Source: Streptomyces sp. NBC_01232
GTDB taxonomy: Bacteria; Actinomycetota; Actinomycetes; Streptomycetales; Streptomycetaceae
Assembly (NCBI RefSeq): GCF_035989885.1
Contig: NZ_CP108518.1
Span: 7,369,001-7,433,000, forward strand
DNA: 64,000 nucleotides
Reading direction: 5' to 3'
The stretch's first letter is position 1, and each line of letters begins with the position of its first letter. Position numbers and translations under genes: made by a program. The notes beneath the pieces were generated by a model. The model was not told the origin of the DNA. It was given only the letters and a program-made list of their open reading frames with translations, and made no database searches. Shown in pieces: positions 54,402 to 63,889 of the stretch.

Positions 54402-54860
54402 ATGCCAGGAACGCACCCGGAGCGCAGGCGCAGCCCGTTCCCCGACGTGAGGGACTGGTTCGGCACCGACTTCCCCCGGTTCCCGCTGTGGCGGACGCCG
54501 TTCGACACCCACCCGATCGCGATCGAGGTGACCAACAAGGACGGGCAGTACACGCTGCGTGCCGAACTTCCCGGGATGGACCCCGACAAGGACATCCAGA
54601 TCACGGTCGAGGGGGACACCCTCACCGTCAGTGCCGAACACACCGAGAGCAAGGAGGAGAAGGATCACTCGGAGTTCCGCTACGGCTCCTTCCAGAGGAC
54701 CGTGCGCCTGCCCGGGCCGATCCCCTCCGACGGAGTCGAGGCAGCATATGAGGACGGCGTTCTCACCGTGTGCGTGCCGATGCCGGCCGCGCCCGAGGAG
54801 TCCAGGCGCAGCATCCCCGTCAAGCGCACCACAGCAGATGGCAAGGGAGAGTCGTCATGA
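54402..54860 (+). CDS. Hsp20/alpha-crystallin small heat-shock protein
   Basis: This 152-residue chaperone starts at ATG 54402. The alpha-crystallin domain spans about residues 43-135 (IAIEVTNKDGQYTLRAELPG, ITVEGDTLTVSAEH, SFQRTVRLPGPIPSDGVEAA). The consensus end AAYEDGVLTVCVPMP and an I-P-V tail (RRSIPVKR), which mediates oligomer contacts, follow. It holds unfolded proteins without ATP. In mycobacteria the homologue HspX is the classical DosR target, and tandem DevR-type boxes lie upstream here too. It overlaps the next gene by ATGA. Confidence 0.93.
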   Translation: MPGTHPERRRSPFPDVRDWFGTDFPRFPLWRTPFDTHPIAIEVTNKDGQYTLRAELPGMDPDKDIQITVEGDTLTVSAEHTESKEEKDHSEFRYGSFQRTVRLPGPIPSDGVEAAYEDGVLTVCVPMPAAPEESRRSIPVKRTTADGKGESS

Positions 54861-55360
54861 CTTCCAAGCGCGTCCTGGTCGCCTACGGCACCAAGCACGG
54901 TGCGACCGCCGGAATCGCTTCCGAGATCGGCAGGACCCTGCGTGAGGACGGCCTCGACGCCGTCGTGGTCCCCGCCGACGACGTGGACGACGTACGCGGC
55001 TATGACGCCGTGGTGCTCGGAGGCGCCCTGTACGCCGGGCACTGGAGCGGCAAGGCCAAGCGCTGCGCCGAACGCAACGAGGACCTCCTCAAGCATCGTC
55101 CGGTCTACCTGTTCAGCAGCGGCCCCGTCGACAGTTCCGCCGAGCAGCACGACATCGCGCCGGTCCCGGCGGTGGCCCGGGAGATGGAGCGCCTCGGCGC
55201 ACGCGAGCACGTCACTTTCGGCGGCAGCATTACCTCCAATACGCCCGGGTTCATCGCCCGAGCCATGGTCCGTGCGGGCAAGGGCGGGGACTTCCGCAAT
55301 CCCGAGCGGATCCGGACATGGGCCCACCACATCAGCGCCGAACTCGCCGCTCCCCGCTGA
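54857..55360 (+). CDS. Flavodoxin-domain protein
   Basis: ATG 54857 overlaps the Hsp20 stop and gives 167 residues. The FMN phosphate loop is VAYGTKHGATAGIASEIG. DAVVLGGALYAGHWSGKAKR and PVYLFSSGPVDSSAEQHDIA are the other flavin loops of the flavodoxin_5/HemG-like family (menaquinone-dependent protoporphyrinogen oxidase type). It is probably an electron carrier or oxidoreductase acting when oxygen is limiting. It is co-transcribed with hsp20. Confidence 0.85.
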   Translation: MTSKRVLVAYGTKHGATAGIASEIGRTLREDGLDAVVVPADDVDDVRGYDAVVLGGALYAGHWSGKAKRCAERNEDLLKHRPVYLFSSGPVDSSAEQHDIAPVPAVAREMERLGAREHVTFGGSITSNTPGFIARAMVRAGKGGDFRNPERIRTWAHHISAELAAPR

Positions 55361-55395
55361 GCGGCCGGGCAGGATCGAGCGCGCGGAGGTGCACG

Positions 55396-56052
55396 ATGTC
55401 CGAGACCGGCACGCCCGGAGACGGGCCCACGCGATCGCGTCCGGCGAGGGTCGGCCGGGTGCGTCGGCTGTTCGGCGGACGTCCGAACGAGCTGCGTCGG
55501 CCGGTCGACCGGACCCGGCGCCGCTGGAAAGTCGTCTTCGTACTGTCCTTCCTGATCGCCTTGCTCTGCGGCGTCGTCGTCACGACGGCCGTCTGGGACT
55601 CCGAAAGCCGGACCGCCAGCGAGACGGCCCGTCACCGGCACCGGATCGAGGCGACGACGGTCGGCTCCGCGGAGCGCGCGGTCTCCAGCCGTGGCAGCGG
55701 CAGCTTGCGGGTGGTCGCTCCAGCCGTCTGGGAGTACCCGGCCGCTCACCAGCACTCTGACACGATCTCCGTCCCGTTCGGCACTCCGGCAGACCGGACG
55801 GTCGCGATCTGGGTCGATGACGCGGGCAGGGAAGCGCAGGCGCCTTCGTCCGAAGCTCACCGCGCGCTCACGGCCGCAGCGGCGGGAGCCGGAGCTTTCG
55901 GACTGCTCGCCCTTGCCTCGGGAGCAGTGATCCGTCTTCGCCTTCACCTCGTCGAGACCCGCAGCCTGGCCCAGTGGGAGCACGAGTGGGAGGCCGTGGA
56001 GCCGCGCTGGTCCGGCAGGTTGAGGCGCGAACAGGGGCCCGGCGATGACTGA
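55396..56052 (+). CDS. Rv1733c-like two-helix membrane protein
   Basis: ATG 55396 (GGAGG upstream) gives 218 residues. Helix 1, [20 protein letters not shown], and helix 2, [20 protein letters not shown], enclose an extracytoplasmic loop of about 100 residues with the family motif [20 protein letters not shown]. The C-terminal [19 protein letters not shown] is also typical. Mycobacterial Rv1733c is a DosR-regulated membrane protein of unknown role, which suits this island. It overlaps the ATPase gene by 8 bases. Confidence 0.82.
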   Translation: MSETGTPGDGPTRSRPARVGRVRRLFGGRPNELRRPVDRTRRRWKVVFVLSFLIALLCGVVVTTAVWDSESRTASETARHRHRIEATTVGSAERAVSSRGSGSLRVVAPAVWEYPAAHQHSDTISVPFGTPADRTVAIWVDDAGREAQAPSSEAHRALTAAAAGAGAFGLLALASGAVIRLRLHLVETRSLAQWEHEWEAVEPRWSGRLRREQGPGDD

Positions 56053-58726
56053 GGCAGGCACCCGGCCCCCGTCCCCCGCCAACGGGCTGCCCCCGAGCCC
56101 TGACCCGCTGGAGCCTCTGCCGCTGCTGCGCCGTGAACTCCATACCGGCTCGAGTGGACTCTCCGCACGCGAGGCGGCCCGCCGCCTTGCCGTCTACGGC
56201 CCCAACGAGGTCCGCCGCAAGGCCCGTACCTCCCTGGGGCGTGAACTCGTACGGCAGTTGGTCCATCCCCTGGCCCTGCTGCTGTGGGCGGCTGCGGCGC
56301 TGGCGTTCGTCGCCGGCATTCCCGTGCTCGGATGGGCGATCATCGCCGTGGTTCTCGTCAATGCGGCGTTCGCGCTCGTCCAGGAGCGGCAGGCCGAGCA
56401 GGCGGTGGAGACTCTCGCGAAGTACCTGCCCGAGCACGCCCTGGTGATCCGCGATGGCCGGCCCTCGGCGGTGGAGGCAAGAGAACTGGTGCCGGGTGAT
56501 CTGGTCGTTCTCGAAGAGGGCGCCAAGGTTCCTGCCGACGCACGGCTGACCGAGGGAGGCATCGAGGTCGACCTTTCGATGCTGACGGGGGAGTCCACCC
56601 CCGCCGAACGTATCGCCGGCCCCGGACTCGTCGGAGCACCGCTGCTACAGGAACCCAACCTCGTGTTCAGCGGCACCGTCTGTACCGGGGGCCAGGCCCA
56701 GGCGATCGTTTTCGCCACCGGAGACCACACGGAACTCGGCCGTATCGCCGCACTGAGTCAGCGCACCCGGCGTGACCCCAGCCCCTTGGAACAGCAGGTC
56801 AAGAAGGTTGCCTGGCTCATCGCTGCGGTAGCGGTCGCCATGGGCGGCGTGTTCCTGGCGGCCGGTGTCGCCGTGGGCCTGCCGCTGAGGGACACCCTCA
56901 TGTTCGCGATCGGCCTGCTGGTCGCCAACGTCCCGGAGGGGCTGCTGCCGACCATCACCCTCGCCCTGGCCGTCGGGGTACGCGTCCTCGCCCGCCAAGG
57001 GGCGGTGATCAAACGCCTGAGCGCCGTGGAAACGCTCGGCTCCACCAACGTCATCTGCACCGACAAGACCGGAACGCTCACCCAGAACCGCATGCGACTC
57101 CAAGCCGTGTGGACGCCGGAGCACGGAAGGGAGCCCGGCCCCTGGGGCGGAGAGCTGCTGCGGACCAGCGCGCTGTGCACGACGGTCACCCGGGACGAGG
57201 AAGGCGTACTTCGCGGCGACCCGACGGAGACGGCTCTGGTGGAAGGTGCCGCTGCCCGCGCCGCTCCCGTCGACCTCGACGGCCGTGACACCGGGCGCCG
57301 GGCCCTCTTCCGCTTCGACCCCAGGCTGCGTCTGATGTCCGTCGTCCAAGCCGATGGCTTGCAGGGTCTGCGCGTCATCGTCAAGGGCGCGCCGGAGACA
57401 GTGCTGCAAACCCTGGAAGGCAGTTCGCAGTCCGCGGCCGCTGCGGCGGAGGAACTCGCCCACGAAGGCATGCGCGTCTTGGCGGTCGCCGTCCGAACAC
57501 TGCCGGCCGGTGCCGAGGTGCCGAGTCGTCGCCAGGACGCGGAGACCGGGCTCCGCCTGCTCGGGCTCGTCGGCCTGTACGACCCACCGCGTCCCGAAGT
57601 CGCCGCTGCCGTCCGGCGCTGCCACGAGGCAGGGCTCCGCGTGCACATCGTGACCGGTGACAACGGCGCCACCGCCGCGGCCGTCGCACGCGAAGTCGGC
57701 ATAGGCCTACCTCGTCTGCAGGTGGTGGCGCAGTCCGAGTCGATCGGCGACCACGAACTCGACGCACTCCTCGCACCGTCGGACGCCGAAGTCGTCTTCG
57801 CCCGCTCCTCACCCGAGACCAAGCTGAAGGTGGCCGACGCCCTGCGCGCCCACGGGCAGATCGTCGCCATGACCGGTGACGGGGTCAATGACGCCCCCGC
57901 CCTGCACCGGGCCCACATCGGAGTGGCGATGGGACTCTCCGGCACGGACGTGGCCCGTGAGGCGTCCACCATGGTGCTGACCGACGACAACTTCGCCACC
58001 ATCGTCACCGCGATCGAATCCGGCCGCCGCGTCTACGACAACGTCCGCAAGTTCATCGTCTACATCTTCGCCCACCTCACCCCCGAGGTCGTCCCCTTCC
58101 TGGTCTTCGCGCTGTCGGCCGGCACGGTCCCGCTCCCGCTGACCGTCCTGCAGATCCTCGCCATCGACCTCGGTACCGAGACCCTCCCCGCCCTCGCTCT
58201 CGGCCGCGAACGAGCCGAGCCGGGCACCATGAGCCGCCCGCCCCGCCCGAGCTCGCAAGGAGTCATCTCCCGCGACATGCTCATCCGCAGCTGGGGCTAC
58301 CTCGGTACCGTCTCCGCAGTCCTGGTCATGGGCGCCTTCTTCTACGTACTGTGGCGCGCGGGCTGGCACCCGGGCGACCCCACCGGCACGGGCAGCCCCC
58401 TGCACCACGCGTACGTCACCGCGACCACGGCCACGTTCGCAGGCATCGTCACCTGCCAGGTCGGCACCGCCTTCGCCGCCCGCACCGACCATGCGGCCCT
58501 GCGCGACATCGGTCTGTTCACCAACCCCCTGCTCCTGGCGGGCATCGCCTTCGAGCTCGTCTTCACGGCAGCCCTCGTGTACGCGCCGCCCCTGCAAGGC
58601 CTGTTCGGTACCGCCGCCCTGCCGCTGGACGTCGTCGCCCTCATCGCGACCTTCCCCGTCATCGTCTGGGGCACCGACGAACTGCGGCGCTGGGTCCGGC
58701 GCACTCACCGGCACACGACGCCCTGA
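56045..58726 (+). CDS. P2-type cation ATPase, Na+/K+-ATPase-like core
   Basis: This 893-residue pump has an N-terminal cation-ATPase domain, actuator [12 protein letters not shown]4 [20 protein letters not shown], phosphorylation site [22 protein letters not shown], hinge [16 protein letters not shown], and TM6 [20 protein letters not shown]. The VANVPEGLL and IDLGT segments resemble animal Na+/K+-ATPases more than SERCA, so a monovalent cation is possible; this is inference. It is translated by overlap after the Rv1733c-like gene and belongs to the same stress transcript. Confidence 0.9.
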   Translation: MTEAGTRPPSPANGLPPSPDPLEPLPLLRRELHTGSSGLSAREAARRLAVYGPNEVRRKARTSLGRELVRQLVHPLALLLWAAAALAFVAGIPVLGWAIIAVVLVNAAFALVQERQAEQAVETLAKYLPEHALVIRDGRPSAVEARELVPGDLVVLEEGAKVPADARLTEGGIEVDLSMLTGESTPAERIAGPGLVGAPLLQEPNLVFSGTVCTGGQAQAIVFATGDHTELGRIAALSQRTRRDPSPLEQQVKKVAWLIAAVAVAMGGVFLAAGVAVGLPLRDTLMFAIGLLVANVPEGLLPTITLALAVGVRVLARQGAVIKRLSAVETLGSTNVICTDKTGTLTQNRMRLQAVWTPEHGREPGPWGGELLRTSALCTTVTRDEEGVLRGDPTETALVEGAAARAAPVDLDGRDTGRRALFRFDPRLRLMSVVQADGLQGLRVIVKGAPETVLQTLEGSSQSAAAAAEELAHEGMRVLAVAVRTLPAGAEVPSRRQDAETGLRLLGLVGLYDPPRPEVAAAVRRCHEAGLRVHIVTGDNGATAAAVAREVGIGLPRLQVVAQSESIGDHELDALLAPSDAEVVFARSSPETKLKVADALRAHGQIVAMTGDGVNDAPALHRAHIGVAMGLSGTDVAREASTMVLTDDNFATIVTAIESGRRVYDNVRKFIVYIFAHLTPEVVPFLVFALSAGTVPLPLTVLQILAIDLGTETLPALALGRERAEPGTMSRPPRPSSQGVISRDMLIRSWGYLGTVSAVLVMGAFFYVLWRAGWHPGDPTGTGSPLHHAYVTATTATFAGIVTCQVGTAFAARTDHAALRDIGLFTNPLLLAGIAFELVFTAALVYAPPLQGLFGTAALPLDVVALIATFPVIVWGTDELRRWVRRTHRHTTP

Positions 58727-58748
58727 CATCCATGACCGGAGGCACGCC

Positions 58749-59048
58749 ATGACTCACACCGCAGAATGGAAGGTCCGTCTCTACCTCTTCGAGGAGGACC
58801 ACACGACCAAGGCCCGCCTGGAGCTCGACACGGGCACGAACAGGCTCACAGGTCACGGCACCGCCCGCTGCGCACCCCAGGACGCCGACGTCCCGGAGAT
58901 CGGCGACGAACTCGCGGTCGCTCGCGCCATGGAGGATCTCGCCCTCCAGATGAAGCGAGCCGCCTACGGTGACATGCAGGCCGCCGGCGTCCCGTCCCTT
59001 CAGGAGTCCCTCAAACCGTACTCAGGGTGGCTGGACACCGAAGTCTGA
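58749..59048 (+). CDS. DUF1876 (dsRBD-like fold) protein
   Basis: ATG 58749 gives 99 residues: TAEWKVRLYLFEEDHTTKAR, LTGHGTARCAPQDADVPEIG, DELAVARAMEDLALQMKRAA. This is the DUF1876 alpha/beta fold, which occurs in DosR-type regulons (Rv2632c-like) with unknown role. It follows the P2 ATPase gene by 22 bases and ends at a strong palindrome. Confidence 0.88.
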   Translation: MTHTAEWKVRLYLFEEDHTTKARLELDTGTNRLTGHGTARCAPQDADVPEIGDELAVARAMEDLALQMKRAAYGDMQAAGVPSLQESLKPYSGWLDTEV

Positions 59049-59061
59049 ACACGAAGGGTCG

Positions 59062-59080
59062 GCGCCGGCCGGGCCGGCGC
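59062..59080 (+). terminator. GC palindrome after DUF1876 gene
   Basis: GCGCCGGCC and GGCCGGCGC around a single central G form a very stable hairpin 13 bases after the stop. It probably ends the hsp20 to DUF1876 transcript. Confidence 0.65.
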
Positions 59081-59113
59081 GTTCGCAAGGGATCCCGCGG
59101 GCCGTCTTCGGCA

Positions 59114-59149
59114 GGGACCTTTGGCCCCCATGAAGGTCCTGAGCGGCCC
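59114..59149. promoter_or_regulatory. Tandem DevR/OsdR-type boxes upstream of universal stress genes
   Basis: GGGACCTTTGGCCCC (59114-59128) and GGTCCTGAGCGGCCC (59135-59149) start 21 bp apart, the nearer 68 bases before the universal stress gene. The first closely resembles the core of mycobacterial DosR boxes (GGGACTTT-GGCCC type). Confidence 0.65.
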
Positions 59150-59216
59150 TCTTGCAGACCGGGTCCGCGGTGTCAGCGTGAGAACAGACCCCACTGGCCC
59201 CGGGCGAGGAGGAATC

Positions 59217-60119
59217 ATGAAGAACAGTGTCAGCGGTTCGGAACTCGGCTCCGTCATCGTCGGCGTCGACGGCTCCGAGCCCGCCCGTCAGGCCGCGCTC
59301 TGGGCAGCGGCAGAGGCCGAGCGTCGCGGGCGTCCGCTGCACATCGTGTACGGCGCCGACACGGACGGCCGGGCCCTCTACGTGTCCGCAGAGACCATCG
59401 AGCGCGTCCGCGTCGCCGGCCGTGAACTGCTCGACGAAACTGCCGCCGCGGTCAATGAACAGCACCCCGGCCTGGGCGCCACCACAGAATTCAGTCGTGG
59501 CGACCCCGTGGCCAGCCTGCACCGGGCTGCCGGACTTCGCGGCACCATCGTGGTCGGCAACCGGGGTCTGGGCGGATTCAACTCGCTCATGCTCGGATCC
59601 GTGGGCCTGAAGGTCGCGGCCGGCGCGAAGACGCCGGTCATCATCGTCAGAGAAACCGGCGGCGGCGCCGAGAGCGGGACGGTGCTCGCCGGGGTCCGTG
59701 ACGAGCACGACCTGGACTGCGTCCGTCACGCGGCGCGGGAGGCCGAGCTCCGCAAGGCCGAGCTGCGGCTGCTCCACGTGTGGAACGTGCTCGAGTCCGT
59801 CGGCAGCGTGGTGACCATGATGGACGACGTCACGGAGATCGCCGACGAGTACGTCCGGCACCTGACCGCGGTGACCGAGCAGATCCGCCAGGAGTTCCCG
59901 GACCTCACCGTGCGGGCGGACGCCGAGAAGAGCGTGTCCGTCGCCGGTGTCCTGGTCGAGGCCTCCCGACACGCCGACCTGCTGGTCATGGGCGGACGGC
60001 GGGCGTCCGCGTACCTGGGACCCACCCTCGGTCGGCACACCCACAGCCTCGTGCACCACTCCCACTGCCCTGTGCTGCTCATCCCGCGCCACACGGACAA
60101 GCACGGAGACGAATCGTGA
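59217..60119 (+). CDS. Universal stress protein (tandem UspA domains)
   Basis: ATG 59217 with GAGGAGG upstream gives 300 residues. Domain 1 has SVIVGVDGSEPARQAALWAA and the ATP-binding loop VVGNRGLGGFNSLMLGSVGL. Domain 2 has GTVLAGVRDEHDLDCVRHAA and LLVMGGRRASAYLGPTLGRH, then HCPVLLIPR. Domain 1 keeps G-2X-G-9X-G-S, so it probably binds ATP; domain 2 is degenerate. Tandem USPs help actinobacteria survive oxygen limitation. It leads a transcript with a second USP and a P2 ATPase. Confidence 0.92.
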   Translation: MKNSVSGSELGSVIVGVDGSEPARQAALWAAAEAERRGRPLHIVYGADTDGRALYVSAETIERVRVAGRELLDETAAAVNEQHPGLGATTEFSRGDPVASLHRAAGLRGTIVVGNRGLGGFNSLMLGSVGLKVAAGAKTPVIIVRETGGGAESGTVLAGVRDEHDLDCVRHAAREAELRKAELRLLHVWNVLESVGSVVTMMDDVTEIADEYVRHLTAVTEQIRQEFPDLTVRADAEKSVSVAGVLVEASRHADLLVMGGRRASAYLGPTLGRHTHSLVHHSHCPVLLIPRHTDKHGDES

Positions 60120-60976
60120 TGGCCGCCGCCGAACGCCGCGAGATCGTTGTCGGCATCGACCCGGCCAGGGACTGGCACCTGCCCCTTGCCTGGGCGTCGG
60201 ACGAGGCCCACCGCCGTGGGACCGGGCTCCGACTCGTCGTGACCGTGCCTCCGCCGCACCAGAAGCGGCAGGTCAACGGCACCCCTCGCACGACGGCCCT
60301 GCACCAGGCGGGCTCGGAAGCCCTGGCAGCCGGTACCGACTGGGCGCGGGAACGGCACCCGGGGGCCGACGTGGCCACCGATCTGATCGAAGGATTCCCC
60401 GTCCCCGCCATCGGCCGCATGTCCCAGCAGGCCCGCATGCTCGTACTCGGATCCCGCCACCTGAGCCGGACCGCGGAGCACTTCAGCGCCGGCTCCACGG
60501 TGGTCCCGGTCACGGCCCAGGCGCACTGCCCGGTCGTCGTGGTCGGAAACCCCGAACACATCACCCAGCAGCCGCCCTACCTGGTCGTGGGCATCGACGG
60601 CAGCGAGTCCTCGAAGGCGGCACTCGCGCTCGCGTTCGAGGAAGCCGACCTGCGCGGTGCCGCACTGCGCGCCATCGCGGTATGGCAGCCCCCGGTCTTC
60701 CTCCTCCACGACGAGGAGGTCGCACTGCAGGCCCAGCGGCGGATGCTGTCCGAGGCCACGGCCGGCTGGTCGCAGAAATACCCGGATGTGAAGCTCTCCC
60801 ACGAGATCCCGATCGGGCACCCGGTGGAGGAGCTCGCGGGGGCCGCCGAGCACGCCCTGGCCGTGGTGGTGGGCCGCCGCGGACGCGGAGGCTACTCCGG
60901 CATGCGCCTGGGTTCCGTCGTCCACGGACTGCTGCACCGGGCGTTCTGCCCGGTGATCACGGTTCCGGCCGAATAG
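60119..60976 (+). CDS. Universal stress protein (tandem UspA domains), second copy
   Basis: ATG 60119 overlaps the preceding TGA by one base (GTG 60116 is an alternative) and gives 285 residues. Domain 1 (REIVVGIDPARDWHLPLAWA) lacks a clean ATP loop, with VLGSRHLSRTAEHFSAGSTV. Domain 2 is complete, with YLVVGIDGSESSKAALALAF and VVGRRGRGGYSGMRLGSVVH, followed by RAFCPVITVPAE. The two neighbouring USPs thus have their good ATP sites in opposite halves. It is translated just before the P2 ATPase gene. Confidence 0.92.
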   Translation: MAAAERREIVVGIDPARDWHLPLAWASDEAHRRGTGLRLVVTVPPPHQKRQVNGTPRTTALHQAGSEALAAGTDWARERHPGADVATDLIEGFPVPAIGRMSQQARMLVLGSRHLSRTAEHFSAGSTVVPVTAQAHCPVVVVGNPEHITQQPPYLVVGIDGSESSKAALALAFEEADLRGAALRAIAVWQPPVFLLHDEEVALQAQRRMLSEATAGWSQKYPDVKLSHEIPIGHPVEELAGAAEHALAVVVGRRGRGGYSGMRLGSVVHGLLHRAFCPVITVPAE

Positions 60977-60983
60977 GACCGCC

Positions 60984-63566
60984 ATGGCTATGACCCCGGC
61001 CACCGCAGAGGCACCGGTACGCACGCTTGGCGGGCTCACCGACCTCGAGGCAGAACGTCGGCTGGCCGAGCACGGCCGCAACGAGATCCCGCCCGCCCCG
61101 GCGACACCCTGGCACGCCAGGGTGCTGGCCCAGCTGCGCGATCCGCTGATCATGGTGTTGCTGGGCGCGGTGGTCCTGACGATCGCGATCGGCGACCACG
61201 CCGACGCGGTGGTCATCGCCGTGGTGATCGTCGTCAACACGAGCGTGGGCGTCGTGCAGGAGACCCGTGCCGACCACGCCGTGGCCGCTCTCTCCGCGAT
61301 GTCGGCACCGAAGGCGCGGGTCCTGCGGGACGGTGCTCCGCGCGAGGTCCCCGCCGCCGCCGTGGTGCCCGGCGATGTCCTGCTCCTCGCCGAGGGTGAC
61401 ATCGTGGCGGCCGACGCCGATGTCACCGAGGCGTCCGCCCTGATGATCGACGAATCCATGCTCACCGGGGAATCCGTCCCCGTGGACAAGGAGGACGATT
61501 CGACGGTGGGCGCGGGGACCGTGGTCGTGCGAGGCCGGGGTGTGGCGACGGTGAGGGCCACCGGCCCCGACAGCGCGCTCGGCCGGATCGCCGCCCTCCT
61601 CGACACCAAGCGGGAGCCGACACCCCTGCAACACCGTCTCGCCTCGCTGGGGCGCATCCTGGCCATCGTGACCCTGGCCCTCTGCCTGGTGGTCTTCGGC
61701 CTCGGGCTCGTCCAGGGCCTGCCGCTCGGGATCATGGCGGTGACTGCGATCAGCCTCGCCGTCGCAGCGGTCCCGGAATCCCTGCCGGCCGTCGTGACCC
61801 TGGCCCTGGCCCTGGGAGCCCGGCGCATGGCGGCCCGGCACGCTCTCATCCGCCGGCTCCCCGCCGTGGAGACCCTCGGCTCTGTCACCGTCCTCGCCAC
61901 CGACAAGACCGGCACCCTCACCGAAGGCCGCATGGTCGTCCAGCACGTGTGGACGCCACGGGCCGCGGTCGACTTCTTCGGAGTGGGGTACGAACCGCAG
62001 GGAGACGTCCTGGTCGAGGGGAGGCCGCCGACGGCGGCCGAGCTCGGCCCCGTACAGGAGCTGCTGACGGCCGCGTCGCTCTGCAACGACGCCTCCCTGC
62101 GGCCGCCCCAGGGAGAGCCCCCGGACGAGGACCGGTGGTCCGCGGTCGGCGACCCCATGGAGGCCGCCCTCCTGTCGGCCGCCGTCAAGGCCGGGTGCGG
62201 CGAGCCGGAGCTTCTCAGGCACATCCACCCCAGGACGTGGGAGATCCCGTTCGACAGTGGACGCAAGCGCATGACGACAGTCCACCGCCTGTCGTCCGGC
62301 GGCGCCCTGGTGTGTCTGAAGGGCGCCCCGGAGGTGGTCCTGGACGCAGCTGTTCTCGCCGACCGCAGGGACCTCGTGGCCGGCGCCCGGCAGCAGGCGG
62401 CGATCCTGGCCTCCCGCGGATACCGGGTGCTCGCCGTGGCGTCCGCCGAACACGCCGAGCAACCGGCCACCGCGGAGACGGCCGAGGCAGGACTGAGGCT
62501 CTTGGGCCTGGTCGCCATCAGCGATCCGCCGAAGCCCGCGGCAGCGGCCACTCTCGCCGCTTGCCACGCGGCCGGCATCACCCCGGTCCTGATCACCGGA
62601 GACCACCCGGCCACGGCACGCGCGATCGCCGTCCGCGTGGGCCTGGCCGGCGCGGACAGCGATGACGAGACCGTGGTCAACGGCCCCGATCTGGCGGCAG
62701 GCCGGGTGGCCGACCTCACCGCCGCACGCGTCTTCGCCCGGACCGATCCACAGCAGAAGCTCGACATCGTCGACGCCTGGCGGGCCAAGGGAGCCGTCAC
62801 CGCCATGACCGGCGACGGGGTCAACGACGGCCCCGCTCTGCGCCGCGCCGACATCGGGGTGGCCATGGGACAGCGGGGCACAGAGGTCGCCCGCCAGGCT
62901 GCCGATCTCGTGCTGACCGACGACGACCTGTCGACCGTGGTCGCGGCCGTCGAGGAGGGCCGGCGGGTCTACGACAACATCCGCCGCTTCCTCGTCTACG
63001 GTCTGGCCGGCGGCGCCGCCGAGATCCTCGTCATGCTGATCGGCCCCCTCCTCGGCCTTCCGCTCCCGCTCCGGGCAGGCCAGATCCTGTGGATCAACCT
63101 CCTGACCCACGGTCTGACCGGGGTGGCCATGGGTGCCGAACCGGTGGACCCGGAGGCGATGCACAGGCCCCCGAGGCCGCCCGGCCAGCACATCCTCGGC
63201 GCGGGCGCCTGGCAGCGCCTCGTGGTGCTCGCCGCAGTCGTCACAGCCGCCTGCCTCACCGCCGGGACGGTCGCACGGGCCTGGGGCCTGCCCTGGCAGA
63301 GCGTCCTCTTCCTGTCCCTGCTCGCTGCGCAGCTCGGCGTCGTGCTGGGCCTGCGAACCCGCTTGCTGACCCGGGAGAACCTCTTCCTGCCCCTGTCCGT
63401 CCTTGCTTCCGCCCTGCTCGGGGCGGCAGCGCTCTACCTTCCGCCGCTGCAGTCGGTTCTGGAGACCGCACCTCTTGGATGGCCGGGCCTTGCCCTGGCA
63501 TCAGCCGCCCTCGTGAGCGGCTTCACGGCAGCCCGACTCGCACGACACGCATTCCGAAGGAGCTGA
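60984..63566 (+). CDS. P2A-type cation ATPase, CtpF-like
   Basis: This 860-residue pump has the N-terminal VRTLGGLTDLEAERRLAEHG, actuator MLTGESVPVDKE, TM4 LAVAAVPESLPAVVTLALAL, phosphorylation site [33 protein letters not shown], and TM6 ILWINLLTHGLTGVAMG. SERCA-type pumps usually have PEGL in TM4 and N-x3-D in TM6. Here they are PESL and N-x3-H, so Ca2+ transport by the standard site is doubtful. Mycobacterial CtpF, a similar pump, is in the DosR regulon. It follows the second USP by 7 bases. Confidence 0.9.
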   Translation: MAMTPATAEAPVRTLGGLTDLEAERRLAEHGRNEIPPAPATPWHARVLAQLRDPLIMVLLGAVVLTIAIGDHADAVVIAVVIVVNTSVGVVQETRADHAVAALSAMSAPKARVLRDGAPREVPAAAVVPGDVLLLAEGDIVAADADVTEASALMIDESMLTGESVPVDKEDDSTVGAGTVVVRGRGVATVRATGPDSALGRIAALLDTKREPTPLQHRLASLGRILAIVTLALCLVVFGLGLVQGLPLGIMAVTAISLAVAAVPESLPAVVTLALALGARRMAARHALIRRLPAVETLGSVTVLATDKTGTLTEGRMVVQHVWTPRAAVDFFGVGYEPQGDVLVEGRPPTAAELGPVQELLTAASLCNDASLRPPQGEPPDEDRWSAVGDPMEAALLSAAVKAGCGEPELLRHIHPRTWEIPFDSGRKRMTTVHRLSSGGALVCLKGAPEVVLDAAVLADRRDLVAGARQQAAILASRGYRVLAVASAEHAEQPATAETAEAGLRLLGLVAISDPPKPAAAATLAACHAAGITPVLITGDHPATARAIAVRVGLAGADSDDETVVNGPDLAAGRVADLTAARVFARTDPQQKLDIVDAWRAKGAVTAMTGDGVNDGPALRRADIGVAMGQRGTEVARQAADLVLTDDDLSTVVAAVEEGRRVYDNIRRFLVYGLAGGAAEILVMLIGPLLGLPLPLRAGQILWINLLTHGLTGVAMGAEPVDPEAMHRPPRPPGQHILGAGAWQRLVVLAAVVTAACLTAGTVARAWGLPWQSVLFLSLLAAQLGVVLGLRTRLLTRENLFLPLSVLASALLGAAALYLPPLQSVLETAPLGWPGLALASAALVSGFTAARLARHAFRRS

Positions 63567-63571
63567 TGATC

Positions 63572-63802
63572 ATGAAGGCGCACACCTCCGAGCACGGTGC
63601 CCACGCCCGCGTCGGCGACGAGATCGTGGTGGGCGGGCCCTCGGTGGGCCAAGCGGGTCGCGACGGCGAAGTCGTCGGTCTGCACCACGACGACGGCACC
63701 CCGCCCTACGACGTCCGCTGGTCGGACACGGGCAAGACGACCCTCTTCTTCCCCGGACCGGACGCACACGTCCGGCATCTCGGCGCGGACGACTCCGGCT
63801 GA
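63572..63802 (+). CDS. DUF1918 small protein
   Basis: ATG 63572 is preferred (AAGGAG 9 bases upstream); ATG 63566 is also in frame. The 76-residue product has HARVGDEIVVGGPSVGQAGR, DGEVVGLHHDDGTPPYDVRW and SDTGKTTLFFPGPDAHV, the DUF1918 SH3-like barrel. These proteins are widespread in actinobacteria and often sit in stress islands; the role is unknown. It follows the CtpF-like ATPase by 5 bases and is probably in the same transcript. Confidence 0.88.
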   Translation: MKAHTSEHGAHARVGDEIVVGGPSVGQAGRDGEVVGLHHDDGTPPYDVRWSDTGKTTLFFPGPDAHVRHLGADDSG

Positions 63803-63889
63803 CGCCTTCAGCCTGCGCGGGAAGGCGGTAGCGGGGATACGGTGAAGAGGCAGGCCGGACTTCCCCTGGGCGCCGCTTGGAGGTACCGC

